This document shows positions 44,787-54,923 of a DNA stretch of 64,000 bases, in pieces; the stretch's first letter is position 1; each line of letters begins with the position of its first letter. A program made the position numbers and the translations under genes. This DNA comes from Mesomycoplasma conjunctivae (GTDB lineage: Bacteria; Bacillota_I; Bacilli_A; Mycoplasmatales; Metamycoplasmataceae): assembly GCF_000026765.1 (NCBI RefSeq), contig NC_012806.1, positions 1 through 64,000 of the forward strand. The letters are read 5' to 3'. The notes beneath the pieces were generated by a model. The model did not search any database. It had not been told where the DNA came from and worked only from the letters and a program-made list of their open reading frames with translations.

Positions 44787-44880
44787 GTAAACAGAGGTGC
44801 TTTAACAGGCTGAGATATACTCTTAAAAGTTGATCTAGGTAATTCTAGCGTAACGAGTTTAGTCAAGATTCTTTGTTTAC
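44787..44880 (+). promoter_or_regulatory. TPP riboswitch (THI element)
   Basis: The thi-box core is clear: GAGGTGC, AGGCTGAGATA with the invariant CTGAGA at 44810-44815, then TTGATCTAGGTAATTCTAGC followed by GTAACGAG, which matches the conserved pyrophosphate-sensor side. Closing helix P1 is GTAAACAGAG (44787-44796) with CTTTGTTTAC (44871-44880). It precedes the P37/P29/P69 transporter genes, whose binding protein is known to bind thiamine pyrophosphate in M. hyorhinis. Confidence 0.93.
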
Positions 44881-44902
44881 ACACAAAATTTAAGAGGTGT
44901 GT
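44879..44902 (+). promoter_or_regulatory. Shine-Dalgarno-sequestering hairpin after the riboswitch
   Basis: ACACAC (44879-44884) can pair with GTGTGT (44897-44902), covering part of the Shine-Dalgarno AGAGGTG just before the P37 ATG at 44903. Its 5' strand overlaps the last two bases of riboswitch P1, so the two helices compete. This suggests translational control. Confidence 0.5.
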
Positions 44903-46114
44903 ATGAAATTTAATTTTTTAAGAAACAAGAAAAAAATAACAAAAAAATTTTTTGTTATTTTTTTCTCACCATTATTTTTAATTTTAAGCTCTTGTTCAAG
45001 ACAAGCAGTGGTGCAACAACAATGAGACACAAAAGTTAATTTAGGACTTGGGCAGTCCTGATTTAAACTAAAAAGTGAAGATCCAAATCGTGTAAAAACT
45101 TTTTTAAATAACTTCACTAATGAATTTAATAGATTGCAATTAGCAGATCCAGAGACTGCAAATCAAGCAAAAGTAAGTTTTGATTTTATAGGAATTGATG
45201 ATGGCCAAACTATTATTAGCCAATTATTAAGTTCAGATAATTCAGAAAATGCTATTGATTTTGGTATTACTAACTCAATTTCAACAATTGAATTAGATAG
45301 AAATAACCAATTACAAAATTTGTTACAGACAACAACTAATGCTTTTAAAGATGATAGTGAGCTTACATTTTTTCAAGATAACAACAATTTACTTGCAGAA
45401 GCTACCAATAATTTAAACAAAAGTTTTCTTCAAACTCCTTTTAATAATTGATCTAATGATGAAAATGGATTACAAAAATGAAATGGTATTGTCTATAAAT
45501 TTCTTTATGATCTTAACGATAAACAAGTAAATTTTTATCGTGGCATGATAATGATAGCGGGTGATGATGCTAAAAGAAGTAAAATTAAGAAGGCTTGAGA
45601 TGATAAGGACTTTATCACTTTTAGAAACTTTGGTATCATCCATGGTAATGAAAGTTCAGCAGGTCGATGAAAATTACAAGAAAATATTCTTAAGCAACAT
45701 TTTGGTGACAAGTTTACCACATTAAAAGAAGATAAAATAAATAATCCTGATAAATACATATTAAAAGAAGGTAGAGATATCGGTCAAGATCCTAATTTTG
45801 CTATTGCTTTTGATGATGAGGCTTCCTTTGCTTGAAACCAAAATAAAGGTGATGGCAAAAGATATACATCTATCGAACCAAACGGTAAAGTCGAAGTTTT
45901 TGCTCTTACTAATCCACTTTTATATGATATTGGATCATTTCGTTCCGATTTTAACAAAAAACAAGCAGAATTAATTGTGCAAACCTTTATTAATTTAGCA
46001 GAAAATAAAACTGATACTTATGGACCAAATGTAGGTTACAATGGTTATAGAAAAATTCATAGTAAAAATGAGATTTTAAAAATTTATAATAAAAGTCTAA
46101 ATAAAAATGAATAA
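44903..46114 (+). CDS. p37: P37/Cypl-like thiamine pyrophosphate-binding lipoprotein
   Basis: 403-aa substrate-binding lipoprotein, lipobox LSSC (Cys32). It matches M. hyorhinis P37 (Cypl) as I know it: WDTKVNLGLGQSW, LQKWNGIVYKF, NFYRGMIMI, IKKAWDDKDFITFRNFGIIHG, and the C-terminal LIVQTFINLAENK with DTYGPNVGYNGYRKI. Cypl was crystallised with thiamine pyrophosphate, in keeping with the riboswitch upstream. The end overlaps the ATPase gene by 8 bases. Role: capture TPP or thiamine phosphate outside the membrane for the P29/P69 importer. Confidence 0.94.
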
Positions 46115-46853
46115 ATTAAAGTTTGAAAATGTCACTTTTAAATATAAACAGGATGATAAACCTATTTTAAAAAACATAAATTTTGAAGTTACTAAAGATA
46201 AACCCATTTTTGTAATTGGTCCAAGCGGTGCTGGAAAAAGTTCGTTTTTTTTAAGCATTATGCAATACATGGATATTCTTGAGGGTGATATTATTTATAA
46301 TGGTCAAATAATTAGTAAAAAAAATAAAGCTCAAACAAAGGAATTTGTGAAAAAAGTAGGTTATTTGACACAACAACCGACTTCAATTAATTTCCAAACA
46401 GTTTTTGTTAATATTGCCAAGGAATTGCCAAAATATCAAAATAAATTTTTTAGTTTTTTTTCGATTCCAAACAAAAAGCAAACTCAAGAAATTAAAGATG
46501 TTTTAACAAAATTAGGGCTCCAAGAAAAAATATTTTCCATTTTCAGCGATCTATCCGGAGGTCAACAACAACGAGTAGAAGTAGCTAAATTAATGTTACA
46601 AAATCCAAAAATTATTTTAGCTGATGAACCTACAACCGCACTAGACCCTAAAACTTCAAACCAAATTTTAGATTTAATTTTTCGACTTGCACAAATTAAT
46701 CAATCCATCTTATTTATTATTACTCATGATATTGAAATTATTAAAAAATACGATGCTAAAATCTTGCTAATAAAAAATAAAAAAGCAAAATTATTTAAAT
46801 CATTTGAATCAATAAATTATCAACTATTAAATGAAATTTTTGAGGAAGACTAA
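46107..46853 (+). CDS. p29: P29-like ABC ATPase of the TPP importer
   Basis: 248-aa ATPase resembling the PhnC group. Walker A GPSGAGKSS at about 38-46, Q-loop VGYLTQQPTS, signature [14 protein letters not shown], Walker B ILADEPTTALDP and H-loop IITHDIE are intact. It overlaps P37 by 8 bases, and its TAA is immediately followed by the ATG of the permease gene. Confidence 0.94.
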   Translation: MNKLKFENVTFKYKQDDKPILKNINFEVTKDKPIFVIGPSGAGKSSFFLSIMQYMDILEGDIIYNGQIISKKNKAQTKEFVKKVGYLTQQPTSINFQTVFVNIAKELPKYQNKFFSFFSIPNKKQTQEIKDVLTKLGLQEKIFSIFSDLSGGQQQRVEVAKLMLQNPKIILADEPTTALDPKTSNQILDLIFRLAQINQSILFIITHDIEIIKKYDAKILLIKNKKAKLFKSFESINYQLLNEIFEED

Positions 46854-48552
46854 ATGCAAAAAAAAAAAAAAAAAAGAAAAATCATATTTTAGTTTCAAAA
46901 GAATAATTGTTTATTTTGTAATCATATTTATTTTAATTTCTTTTTCTTTATATTCTGTATTTTTACCTATAAATAATAACGGTTGAAAATTTGTTGCAAA
47001 AAAATTAACTGAATTATTTGTATTTTCTAACTTTCATTTAGACTATCCTTCACAATCTATTATTCAATTAAGTTTGAATTTGCTTTGAATTACAATCAAA
47101 TATTCAATTTTAGGAACTTTTTTTGGTTCCATAATGGCTTTAATAACTTCGTTGTTCGCTTCACAAGAAATCAGTCAAAATAAATTTGTAACTAAATTTA
47201 TTTCTATTTTAATAACCGTTTTTAGAGCTTTGCCCATCCCTTTTGTTATGGTACCTTTTGCTAAAGGTTTTCAAAAAGAATTATCAGCTTTTCTTATTAT
47301 ATTTTGATTTACTTGAATGTGACTTCATAAGTTTTTTTATAGCTTTTTAAACAATTTAGATTGGCAAAGCTATCGCATTAGTATTATAAAAGGGAATTCT
47401 AAGTTTAGATCATTTAAAAACAACATTTGACCTCATATTAGCAATAAATATTTAGTACTATTTATATATTCATTTGAATCTAATATTAGATGGACTACAA
47501 TTATTTCATCAGCGGGAGTGATTGGAATAGGTAGTTTGCTTCAAGATGCTCAAGATCCCACAATTGGTTGGTCAATTGTGGGAATTCCATTAGTTGTTTT
47601 GCTTGTATTTACTATATTTTTAGACACTTTAGGTATTATTTTTAATAAATTTATTATTAATAAGAAAAGTCTCAAAGTGGCAAATAGCAGTCATTTTACA
47701 CTAATATGAATTAAAAAAAATTATGATAAACTTTTTAAAATTTTACTTGTTTTTTGTCTTCTAATTATCAATTTAATAAGTATAATTCAAATTAAAGATT
47801 GAAGTGTCAATAGTTTTGAAATTAAAAATTTTTTTCAAGAAATATTTGATTTAAAATGAGAACTTTTTGCACAAGGAAGTTTAGATAATCCATTTTATAT
47901 GATGTGAAATTTAATTGCACAGCTCGTTATCACCTTTGCTATTTTAACTGTTTTTTCTATTTTTTTTGCTTTTTTAAGTAATGAAAAAATGAATAAAATG
48001 TTTCAATGAGCATTAATAAAAACGATGCTAAACATCTTTAGAATCATACCAATTACTATCTTTTTCTACTTATTTATTTCTTTATCTTTTATTCCGCCTT
48101 TACTTTTTGTAGCTGTCTTGGTAGGATTTAAAAGTTCAATTAACCTTGGCAAAAAACTTAATGAGAGTATCAATAGTATAGATTGGAATAAGTATAAATT
48201 ATTAAAAATAAAAGGTTGAAGCAGAACGAAGCTGCTCTTGCACTATGTTTTTCCTAGTATTAAAAAAGAGTATTTTAAATATTTATCTTCATATGTAACT
48301 AATATCATGCATGATTTACTAGTGTTTGGTCTTGTCGGAGGCTCACTTTTAGGACAAAAAATAATAACCTTAAATTCGACTACACAATCTGGTGACACCT
48401 CTGCTTTTGTTACATATGCATGATCTGCTTGGTTATTAATAATTACTATAGAAATAATAGTGATTTTGTTTCAATTTAATTATTTTGAAAAACTCCAAAA
48501 TTGATGAAAAGTGTATAAATTTAAAGCATTTATTTGAAAAGCTCTAAAATAA
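46854..48552 (+). CDS. p69: P69-like ABC permease of the TPP importer, start out of frame across A18
   Basis: Permease of about 565 aa with two tandem PhnE-like halves. EAA-like loops are RISIIKGNSKFRSFKNNIWP and KLLKIKGWSRTKLLLHYVFP. The ATG at 46854 has a good Shine-Dalgarno (GAGGAAG, 46842-46848) and abuts the P29 stop. Then 18 A residues (46858-46875) shift the frame: from this ATG translation stops at TAG 46890, while the conserved protein is open in the +1 frame from 46882 to TAA 48550-48552. One A fewer or two more would restore it. It could be phase variation, polymerase slippage or a sequencing error. The 3' end overlaps holA by 23 bases, convergently. Confidence 0.85.
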
Positions 48553-49465
48553 AATTTTCAAAACCTATTTTTTCATCAATAACAAATTTTTTAATTTTTA
48601 TATCTAAATCAGCAAGTTTTTTAATCATGAATCGCAGTTTTTTCATCCCTATTTTTTTATAAAAAGTTATAGCGTTTTTGACTTGAAAAACATTGATTCC
48701 CATTTTTTGAGCTATAACCACATCAGATAATTTATTTTTTCTATGTAAATATACAGTAAAAACTTGTTGAAGTTTATTACTGATCTGACCGATAAGCAAT
48801 GTTATAGGCGTACCTTCGAGAATTTTTGTATTGTAATACTTAAAAATACTTCTCATTTCCACATTCATAAAAGAGTTGATAAAACCTCATTCGCTATGAG
48901 AAGAGTAGTCGCTAACAAAGTTATCTAAAAGATTTTGATCAACATTGTAACCTAAATTTTTTATTTTTTTTAATTCATGAACTATAATACCTGCTTGTGC
49001 TGGAAGTCTAATTTCTAACTGTAAAATGTCATAGTCAGATAATTTTAAATCTATTTTTTGAGCATAGTTTTGTATAAACAACTTTTTATTTTTATTGTCA
49101 ATACCTAAAACTTCTTTTACATTAATTTTTTCGCCAAAAAATTTAAATAGGTTAGATTTTAATAATTTTGATTTAGTATTATTTTCTAATAAAACAAAAG
49201 AAAAAATAATTTTATGTGGCGAATTTGATAATTTTTCAAAAATTATTTTTTCTTTTTTTGCATCACTGCCAAAACCAAAAAAATTGTGCAAAATAAAAAC
49301 TTTTTGTTCATCAAAAATACTTTTATTTGAAATTTGATCAACTATTCAATCAATATCATCACCTTCAAAAAAATGGTATATTTCATTGTTTTGAAAATTT
49401 AAGCTAGTGATTTTTCTAACCTCCTCTTGAATGAGGTAGTAGTCATTTCCATAAATAAAAAACAT
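48530..49465 (-). CDS. holA: DNA polymerase III delta subunit
   Basis: 311-aa clamp-loader subunit that opens the beta clamp. The family is weakly conserved. Seen: N-terminal FFIYGNDYYLIQEE, KVFILHNFFGFGS (a degenerate AAA+ layout), LRLPAQAGIIVHELKKIKNLG-like segment and a C-terminal ISNKLQQVFTVYLHRK collar domain. It follows comEC, the usual comEC-holA order of Firmicutes, overlapping it by 67 bases. The ATG at 49465 is chosen for the FIYGNDYYLI start. Confidence 0.82.
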
Positions 49466-50772
49466 ATTATTGTTATTATATTACAAAAGATTAAAGTTAG
49501 ATAATTAATTTTATAACTTAAAATTAAAAATTGAATTTCAACAATATTTTCAACAACTATTATAAATAAGTAACTGGCAAAATCAAGAATAGGTTTACTT
49601 CATATAAATAAGGATAAAAAGAAGTAAAAAAAAGTAAAAAAAGAAGAAAATATTAAAAAATTAATAGGACCTAAAAAGTTATAACTTCCATTATAATAGC
49701 TAGTAAATAATGCGCTTACAAAATTTATAATAAAAAAACTTATTAGTGTTTTTATTTTTTTATCTTTAAATTTGATATTGTTTATTAATAAAATAATAAA
49801 AGTTATTGTAAAGCTTAAAATAAAAGCTGGTGAATAAATTATGAAAATGTTAGACAAAATCATTGCAATAGCAGTAAAGACTAATAATTCATGTTTTTTA
49901 AATTTTTTATTTAAAAAAATTTTATTAATTTCAACTAAAATTCAGAAAATGACACCTCTTAAAAAAGAAATAGGAAAATTTAAAATAAATAATTGAAAAA
50001 TTAAAAAAATAAAAAAAAGTGACGAGTATATACTTTTATTTAAACATATTTTCTTTCCTATTCAAAAAATAGTTTGTTTCAAAATATTGATATGAAAACC
50101 AGATATTACAAAAATATGATATACACCTAATAAAATTAAATTATCTCTTAATATTTGTCCATGTGTGCTAACCTGTCCAAGAAAAATTATGGGAACTAAT
50201 TGTTTATAGTATTCCCCACCTTCAAGCAAATATTTTTGAATAGAATCAATAATAGTATTTTTCTGACCTACAATTTCAGTTTTGGCTTTAACTATTTTAA
50301 AAAAGGTTAGTTTAGATTTGAAAAAACTTACAACATCAAATTCAAAATTATCAATTTGGTTAATAGGGATGATTTGACCTGATACTCTTAGTTTTGTATT
50401 TGCTGGTATTTTCATTTTTTCAAGCAACAAATTTCCGTTGTCAAATTTTACTATGCTGCCAAAACCGGTTTCTTCTTTAACAATTGTGTCAAAACTTAAA
50501 ATCTTATTATTTCAATCAGGTATGGATACTCAGTAAGCTAATATAACTATAATAGCTATAAAACATCAAATTATGATTTTTTTGACCTCTGATAAAGAGA
50601 ACAAAACAATTAATGGTAAAAAAATCCCTAATAATCATCAGATATTTTTATAATCTAATAAAAGAATAATAGAAATAATTGCAAACAAAACCAATATTCA
50701 AGAATAAAATTCTTTTGCAGAATTTTTAGTAATTGAGAATCAATTTGCAATATTTGTTGAAATTTTTACCAT
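49399..50772 (-). CDS. comEC: ComEC/Rec2-like DNA uptake channel protein
   Basis: 457-aa polytopic membrane protein. It has an N-terminal transmembrane pair, a soluble OB-like region (about 90-180: LRVSGQIIPI, YLLEGGEYYKQ), then the competence-domain signature LGVYHIFVISGFHINIL and a run of about seven hydrophobic segments. The C-terminal metallo-beta-lactamase domain found in full ComEC is missing, as in a minimal channel. GGGAGG precedes the ATG. Whether this organism takes up DNA is not known. Confidence 0.85.
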
Positions 50773-50797
50773 ATTTTATCCTCCCTTTTAAAATAAT

Positions 50798-51091
50798 TTA
50801 ATTAGTTTTTGTGTTCTTTTTTAGATTAATAATCATGTCAATTTTGATATTTTGGTTTAAATTCAAACTTGATAGATCAACATCAGGATTAATTTCAAAA
50901 ACAAAAAGAATTTCTCTCAATGTAGTTCCTGATTTAAAAATTTTTGTTCCTGGTTTTTTGACACCAGAATTAATTGTGATTTTAATATTTTTATTTGTAT
51001 AAGTTTGTTGTGCAATTATTTGGTTGGTAACAAACCAAATAATTGCAACCCCTAAGAGCGCTAAAATAAAAACTTTATAAAATCTTTTCAT
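50798..51091 (-). CDS. ComEA-like small membrane-anchored protein
   Basis: 97-aa protein with one N-terminal membrane segment (VFILALLGVAIIWFV) and a short extracellular SLBB-like domain (IKITINSGVKKPGTKIF, TLREILFVFEIN, LSSLNLNQNI). ComEA in other bacteria has this plus a helix-hairpin-helix DNA-binding domain, which is absent here. It lies 25 bases upstream of comEC on the same strand, the normal comEA-comEC order. Confidence 0.72.
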   Translation of the reverse strand: MKRFYKVFILALLGVAIIWFVTNQIIAQQTYTNKNIKITINSGVKKPGTKIFKSGTTLREILFVFEINPDVDLSSLNLNQNIKIDMIINLKKNTKTN

Positions 51092-51219
51092 ATATAAAAT
51101 AGAAACAAATTCAGAAAAAGGTCTAAAACAGAAACAAAAATAAACAAAAAGTAAATTTTTTCTTATTTTTTCTGCATTATCAAACTTTTTAAAATCATAA
51201 TATTTTATATAATTAAAAT

Positions 51220-52443
51220 ATGCATTCTTATTCTAAAATATATTTAAAAGGTAATGTTTTTATCTTAGTAAGTGATTTAAAAAATGTTGTTTTACAAGCA
51301 ATTAAAACTCATAAACTTGATAATATTCAAGCACTTACTTTTGCATCTGCAATTGCCACATTTGCACCATTATCGAGATTACAAAAATCCAATAATAGTT
51401 CAACAAGTATAGTGATTAAATCTGAAATGGTGAAAAATTTAACTATTGAAAGTAAAAATAACGGAGATATTAGAGCTTTTTTTGATTTTGTGCCTACCAC
51501 AATAGATCAATCATATTTTAGTGATTTTTCTACTGAACAATTAGTATCTTCATATGTTGGTAAAAAAGGTATCTTATCAATAGTAAACACAAATAATAAG
51601 TCAAATTATGGAGGTCAAGTCGAGTTGGTATCAGGTGATTTTATAACTGATTTAGCTCATTATTTTAATTCATCACAACAGATCAAAAGTGCAATAAAAA
51701 ACAAGGTTTTTTTAGGCAAAACTTCCAAACAAAGTGTTGTTCAATCTGTTATTTTTCAACTACTTCCTAACTATCAAGAAGAAGATATAATATTTATTGA
51801 AAATATATTAAAAGATTTAAAAACACACCCTGATATTCACTCTTATTTTAATCAATATACACCTATATCAATTAAAAAATGAAGGTGAAAATGTCAATGT
51901 GTTGAAAAAGGATTTGATAATTTGTTAAAACTTCTTGATGAATCAGAGGTTGATAAAATAATAAAAAAAAATAAGCAAATTGAGATAACTTGTCAATACT
52001 GTAATCAACAAAAAACCTATAAAAAAGAAGACTGAAGACTTGCAAAAGCACCTTTTAGTTTATCTAGTGTTGAATCTTTGACTGGTGGGTATTTTGCTTC
52101 AAAAATAGTTAGTCAAGCAGGTGCTTCTTCTTTTTATAAAGGTTCCATTATTGCCTATAGTAATGAAATAAAAGAAAAATTGGGCATCGATACTTCCAAA
52201 GGTGTGGTAAATGCTCAAGTAGTTTTAGCAATGGCAAAAGCTGGTAATAAATTTTTTAAAACAAAATATTGTTTTGCATTTAGTGGAAATGCAGGACCCA
52301 AAAAATTAGATGGCGAAATTGGACAAGTTTTTGTTGCCTTAAATGATAAAGTTTGAGAATTAAAATTAAAAGGTAGCAGAAAACAAATAATACAAAAAAC
52401 AACTAATTTTGCATTAAAGCAATTGCAAAAAATTCAACAATAA
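51220..52443 (+). CDS. Hsp33 redox chaperone fused to CinA C-terminal (NMN amidase) domain
   Basis: 407-aa two-domain protein. Residues 1 to about 270 are Hsp33 (HslO): MHSYSKIYLKGNVFILVSDL at the start, QALTFASAIATFAPLSRL, and the zinc redox switch CxC (225, 227) and CxxC (258, 261) separated by 30 residues, the family's spacing. Residues about 278-407 match the CinA C-terminal/PncC domain: SLSSVESLTGGYFASKI, YKGSIIAYSNEIKEKLGI, CFAFSGNAGP, GEIGQVFVAL. No TAA or TAG interrupts the joint, and UGA codons there read as Trp. PncC deamidates NMN. The gene lies divergent from comEA; in other bacteria cinA is competence-linked. Confidence 0.9.
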
Positions 52444-52521
52444 ATTTTTGGCATTTTTATGCTTAAAAAATTAAAAAAACTTTATAATTAAATAATACTT
52501 TAATATTGAAAGAATAAAAAT

Positions 52522-53826
52522 ATGATTAAACGTGAATTATTAAAAGATACTGCTGAACTAAAAATTAGTATTTCAGCTCCTAGTGATAGATGAGAATCAG
52601 TGCTTAATAAAGCAGAAAAAAAACTGATTTCTAAAGTACAAATTAAAGGTTTTCGTAAAGGTAAAGTGCCTGTTGACAAAGCCAGAGCTTTTATTGATCC
52701 AGCAAAACTATTAGAACTAGCAATTCAGTACATTATTCCTGAATTAGAAACAGAATCTAGAACTAACATAATGGATGATGACCAAGTTATTGATGGGCCT
52801 GTTTACAATATTGCAAAAGTTAGCAAAGATGAATTAGAAATTGAGTTTTTATACCCAGTTTATCCAGAAATTAAACTTCCTGATTATAAGAAATTAAAAA
52901 CTAAATATCAAGTTGATCCAGTTAGCAAAGAAGATGTTCAAGCGCAAATTGATAAACTTTTACAAACCAGAGGAACATATTCAGATGTTGATGGACCAAT
53001 TGAAAAAAATGATGTCATCAACTTTGATTTTAAAGGTTTTATAGAAAATGAAGCTTTTGAAGGTGGAGAGGCATCAGATTTTGATCTTAAAATAGGATCT
53101 GGACAATTTATTCCAGGTTTTGAAGAACAATTAATTGGTCTTAAAAAAGAAGAAGAAAAAGATATTATCGTTACCTTTCCTAAAGAATATCATGTTCCTG
53201 CTTTTGCTAATAAAGAAGCTACTTTTAAAGTTAAAATCAACAAAATTAAACGTAATACACCAGCTGAGTTATCCAACAAATTTGTAGAAGATCTCAAAAT
53301 TCCTAATGTAACCACCATTAGTCAACTTGAAGACTATTTAGAAGATCTCACCAAGCGTGAAAATGTTGAAAAATCTCGTGTTGAATTTTCAAGAGCTGCT
53401 ATTGAAGAGCTTGGTTCACAAGTTAGCCTACCAATTTCTACTAAACTATTAGGTAATGAAATGCAAAGGCTTAGTGACACCTTCAAACAAACTTTAAAAA
53501 CACAAGGATTTACCCTTGAAGAATACTTAAGAGTTACTAAATTTACTACTCAAGATATTGATGATCAAGTTAAAACAGAAGCTACCAAATTATTAAAAAA
53601 TGCATTTATTTATGCCGAAATTGCTAAACAAGAAGCACTTGTGCCAACAGATGAAGAAATAAATCAATACCTTGAAAATCTTTCTAAATTATCAGGGCGT
53701 AGTATCGAAGATTTAAAAACTCATGTCTCATTGAAAGACTTACATATAGAAATTACTAATAGAAAAGTCTTAGACAAATTAATTGAGTACAATAGTAAAG
53801 CTACTAAAGAAACTAAAAGTAAATAA
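52522..53826 (+). CDS. tig: Trigger factor
   Basis: 434-aa ribosome-bound chaperone and prolyl isomerase. N-terminal ribosome-docking signature GFRKGKVP at 43-50, central FKBP-like domain (about 155-235: NDVINFDFKGFIENEAFEGG, SGQFIPGFEEQLIGLKKEEE), and a long helical C-terminal cradle. Length is normal. It starts 78 bases after the Hsp33-CinA gene, with TATAAT near 52483. Confidence 0.96.
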
Positions 53827-53842
53827 TTTTCCTTAATTTCAT

Positions 53843-54202
53843 ATGAAAAAACCAGTTACTAAATTATCACTTTTTATTATAACTATTTTATCTTCCGTTA
53901 TTGCGTCTACTATTTTTATAGCAATCATAGCAACAATTATTTATTTTTTAGTATTTAAAAGAATAGGTAGTTTTGAGGATATTAAGAAAAATATTCAAAT
54001 TGTTACTGAAAGTTTAAAAGATTTTGACATAACAAAAATTAAAGGTGCTTTTGAAAAAATTAGTCAAATTGATATAAATAAATTGCAGAGTAGTCTTGAT
54101 AATTTAACACCTGCTAAAATTCAAGAAATTCAAGACATTTTAAGCAAAATTCTTAAAATTGTTGAAGAACAAAAAAGTACAATTGCATCTATAAAAGTAT
54201 AG
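53843..54202 (+). CDS. Small membrane-anchored coiled-coil protein
   Basis: 119-aa protein with a single transmembrane segment at about 8-38 (LFIITILSSVIASTIFIAIIATIIYFL), followed by a helical, Ile/Leu heptad-rich tail (residues 45-115). No named family. Starts 16 bases after tig and ends before a terminator, so it is probably co-transcribed with tig. Confidence 0.65.
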   Translation: MKKPVTKLSLFIITILSSVIASTIFIAIIATIIYFLVFKRIGSFEDIKKNIQIVTESLKDFDITKIKGAFEKISQIDINKLQSSLDNLTPAKIQEIQDILSKILKIVEEQKSTIASIKV

Positions 54203-54225
54203 GATATATACTATATTTCAAAAAT

Positions 54226-54259
54226 AAAAAAAAGAGATTCAAAAAAATCTCTTTTTTTT
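54226..54259. terminator. Bidirectional terminator
   Basis: Stem AAAAGAGATT/AATCTCTTTT (within 54226-54239 and 54246-54259) bounded by A and T runs. It overlaps the stop codon of the minus-strand gene. Confidence 0.85.
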
Positions 54260-54647
54260 ATTTTTGAAGATCTTTTAATTTTTTATATTGGACTATTGCA
54301 ATAATATTAGAAACTTGAAATAACACTGGTAAAATAAAACCTATTTTTGAAATTATACTTGGTAATTTCATTTGTTTAGTTCATTCTTGATATTCTAGTT
54401 TGGTTGATTTTTTTATTTCGCGATATGTTACTACTATAAAAGATTTAAGAGCTAAGTGTAAAAATAAAGAAACTAAAAATATAATAATAAACAAAACTGC
54501 TATTGCAAACATTGAATCTGTTGGAAATTTAGTGTGTTGCTGCGCAGCTATAATAACAATGATAATAGAAATAATTTTAAGTATTCAAAAAACCATTGAG
54601 ATCAATATCATTTTTAGGTGATGTTTGTAAAAAAAATCTGCTTCCAT
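54258..54647 (-). CDS. Small multi-pass membrane protein
   Basis: 129-aa protein with hydrophobic segments at about 13-36 (MILISMVFWILKIISIIIVIIA), 46-68 (MFAIAVLFIIIFLVSLFLHL) and 100-118 (SIISKIGFILPVLFQVSNI). Two UGA-Trp codons interrupt it under the standard code. No family recognised. It lies alone between two convergent/divergent borders. Confidence 0.6.
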
Positions 54648-54868
54648 ATAACTAAAATACCTCGTCTTGATAATTTTACACTAAATTATTAATATATTTG
54701 ATTTTTTAATTTGTTATTGTTTAAAAAATAAACAAATTTTTGCAATTATTGTTGGTTTTGACAATAAATAAATCATTCAAATTTATAGCATTAATTAACA
54801 CTAGAAAAAAGAGATTTTTTGTTATTATTTTCAAAAGTATTTAAAGAGTTATTACCTACTTTTTCCAA

Positions 54869-54894
54869 GCAAAATAGCTATTTTTTGGTATAAT
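54869..54894 (+). promoter_or_regulatory. gyrA promoter with palindrome
   Basis: Extended -10 TGGTATAAT (54886-54894). Immediately upstream is the 14-bp palindrome AAAATAGCTATTTT (54871-54884), which would lie where the spacer and -35 belong. The 275-base region 54648-54923 contains no gene. Confidence 0.5.
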
Positions 54895-54923
54895 TTATAA
54901 TATTTATTGTAAAGGATTTGACT

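Noticed and set aside
46840-46842. TTG at 46840 as an in-frame start for the P69 permease
   Set aside because: It is in the correct frame across the A tract, but has no Shine-Dalgarno before it, while GAGGAAG lies downstream of it and fits the ATG at 46854.
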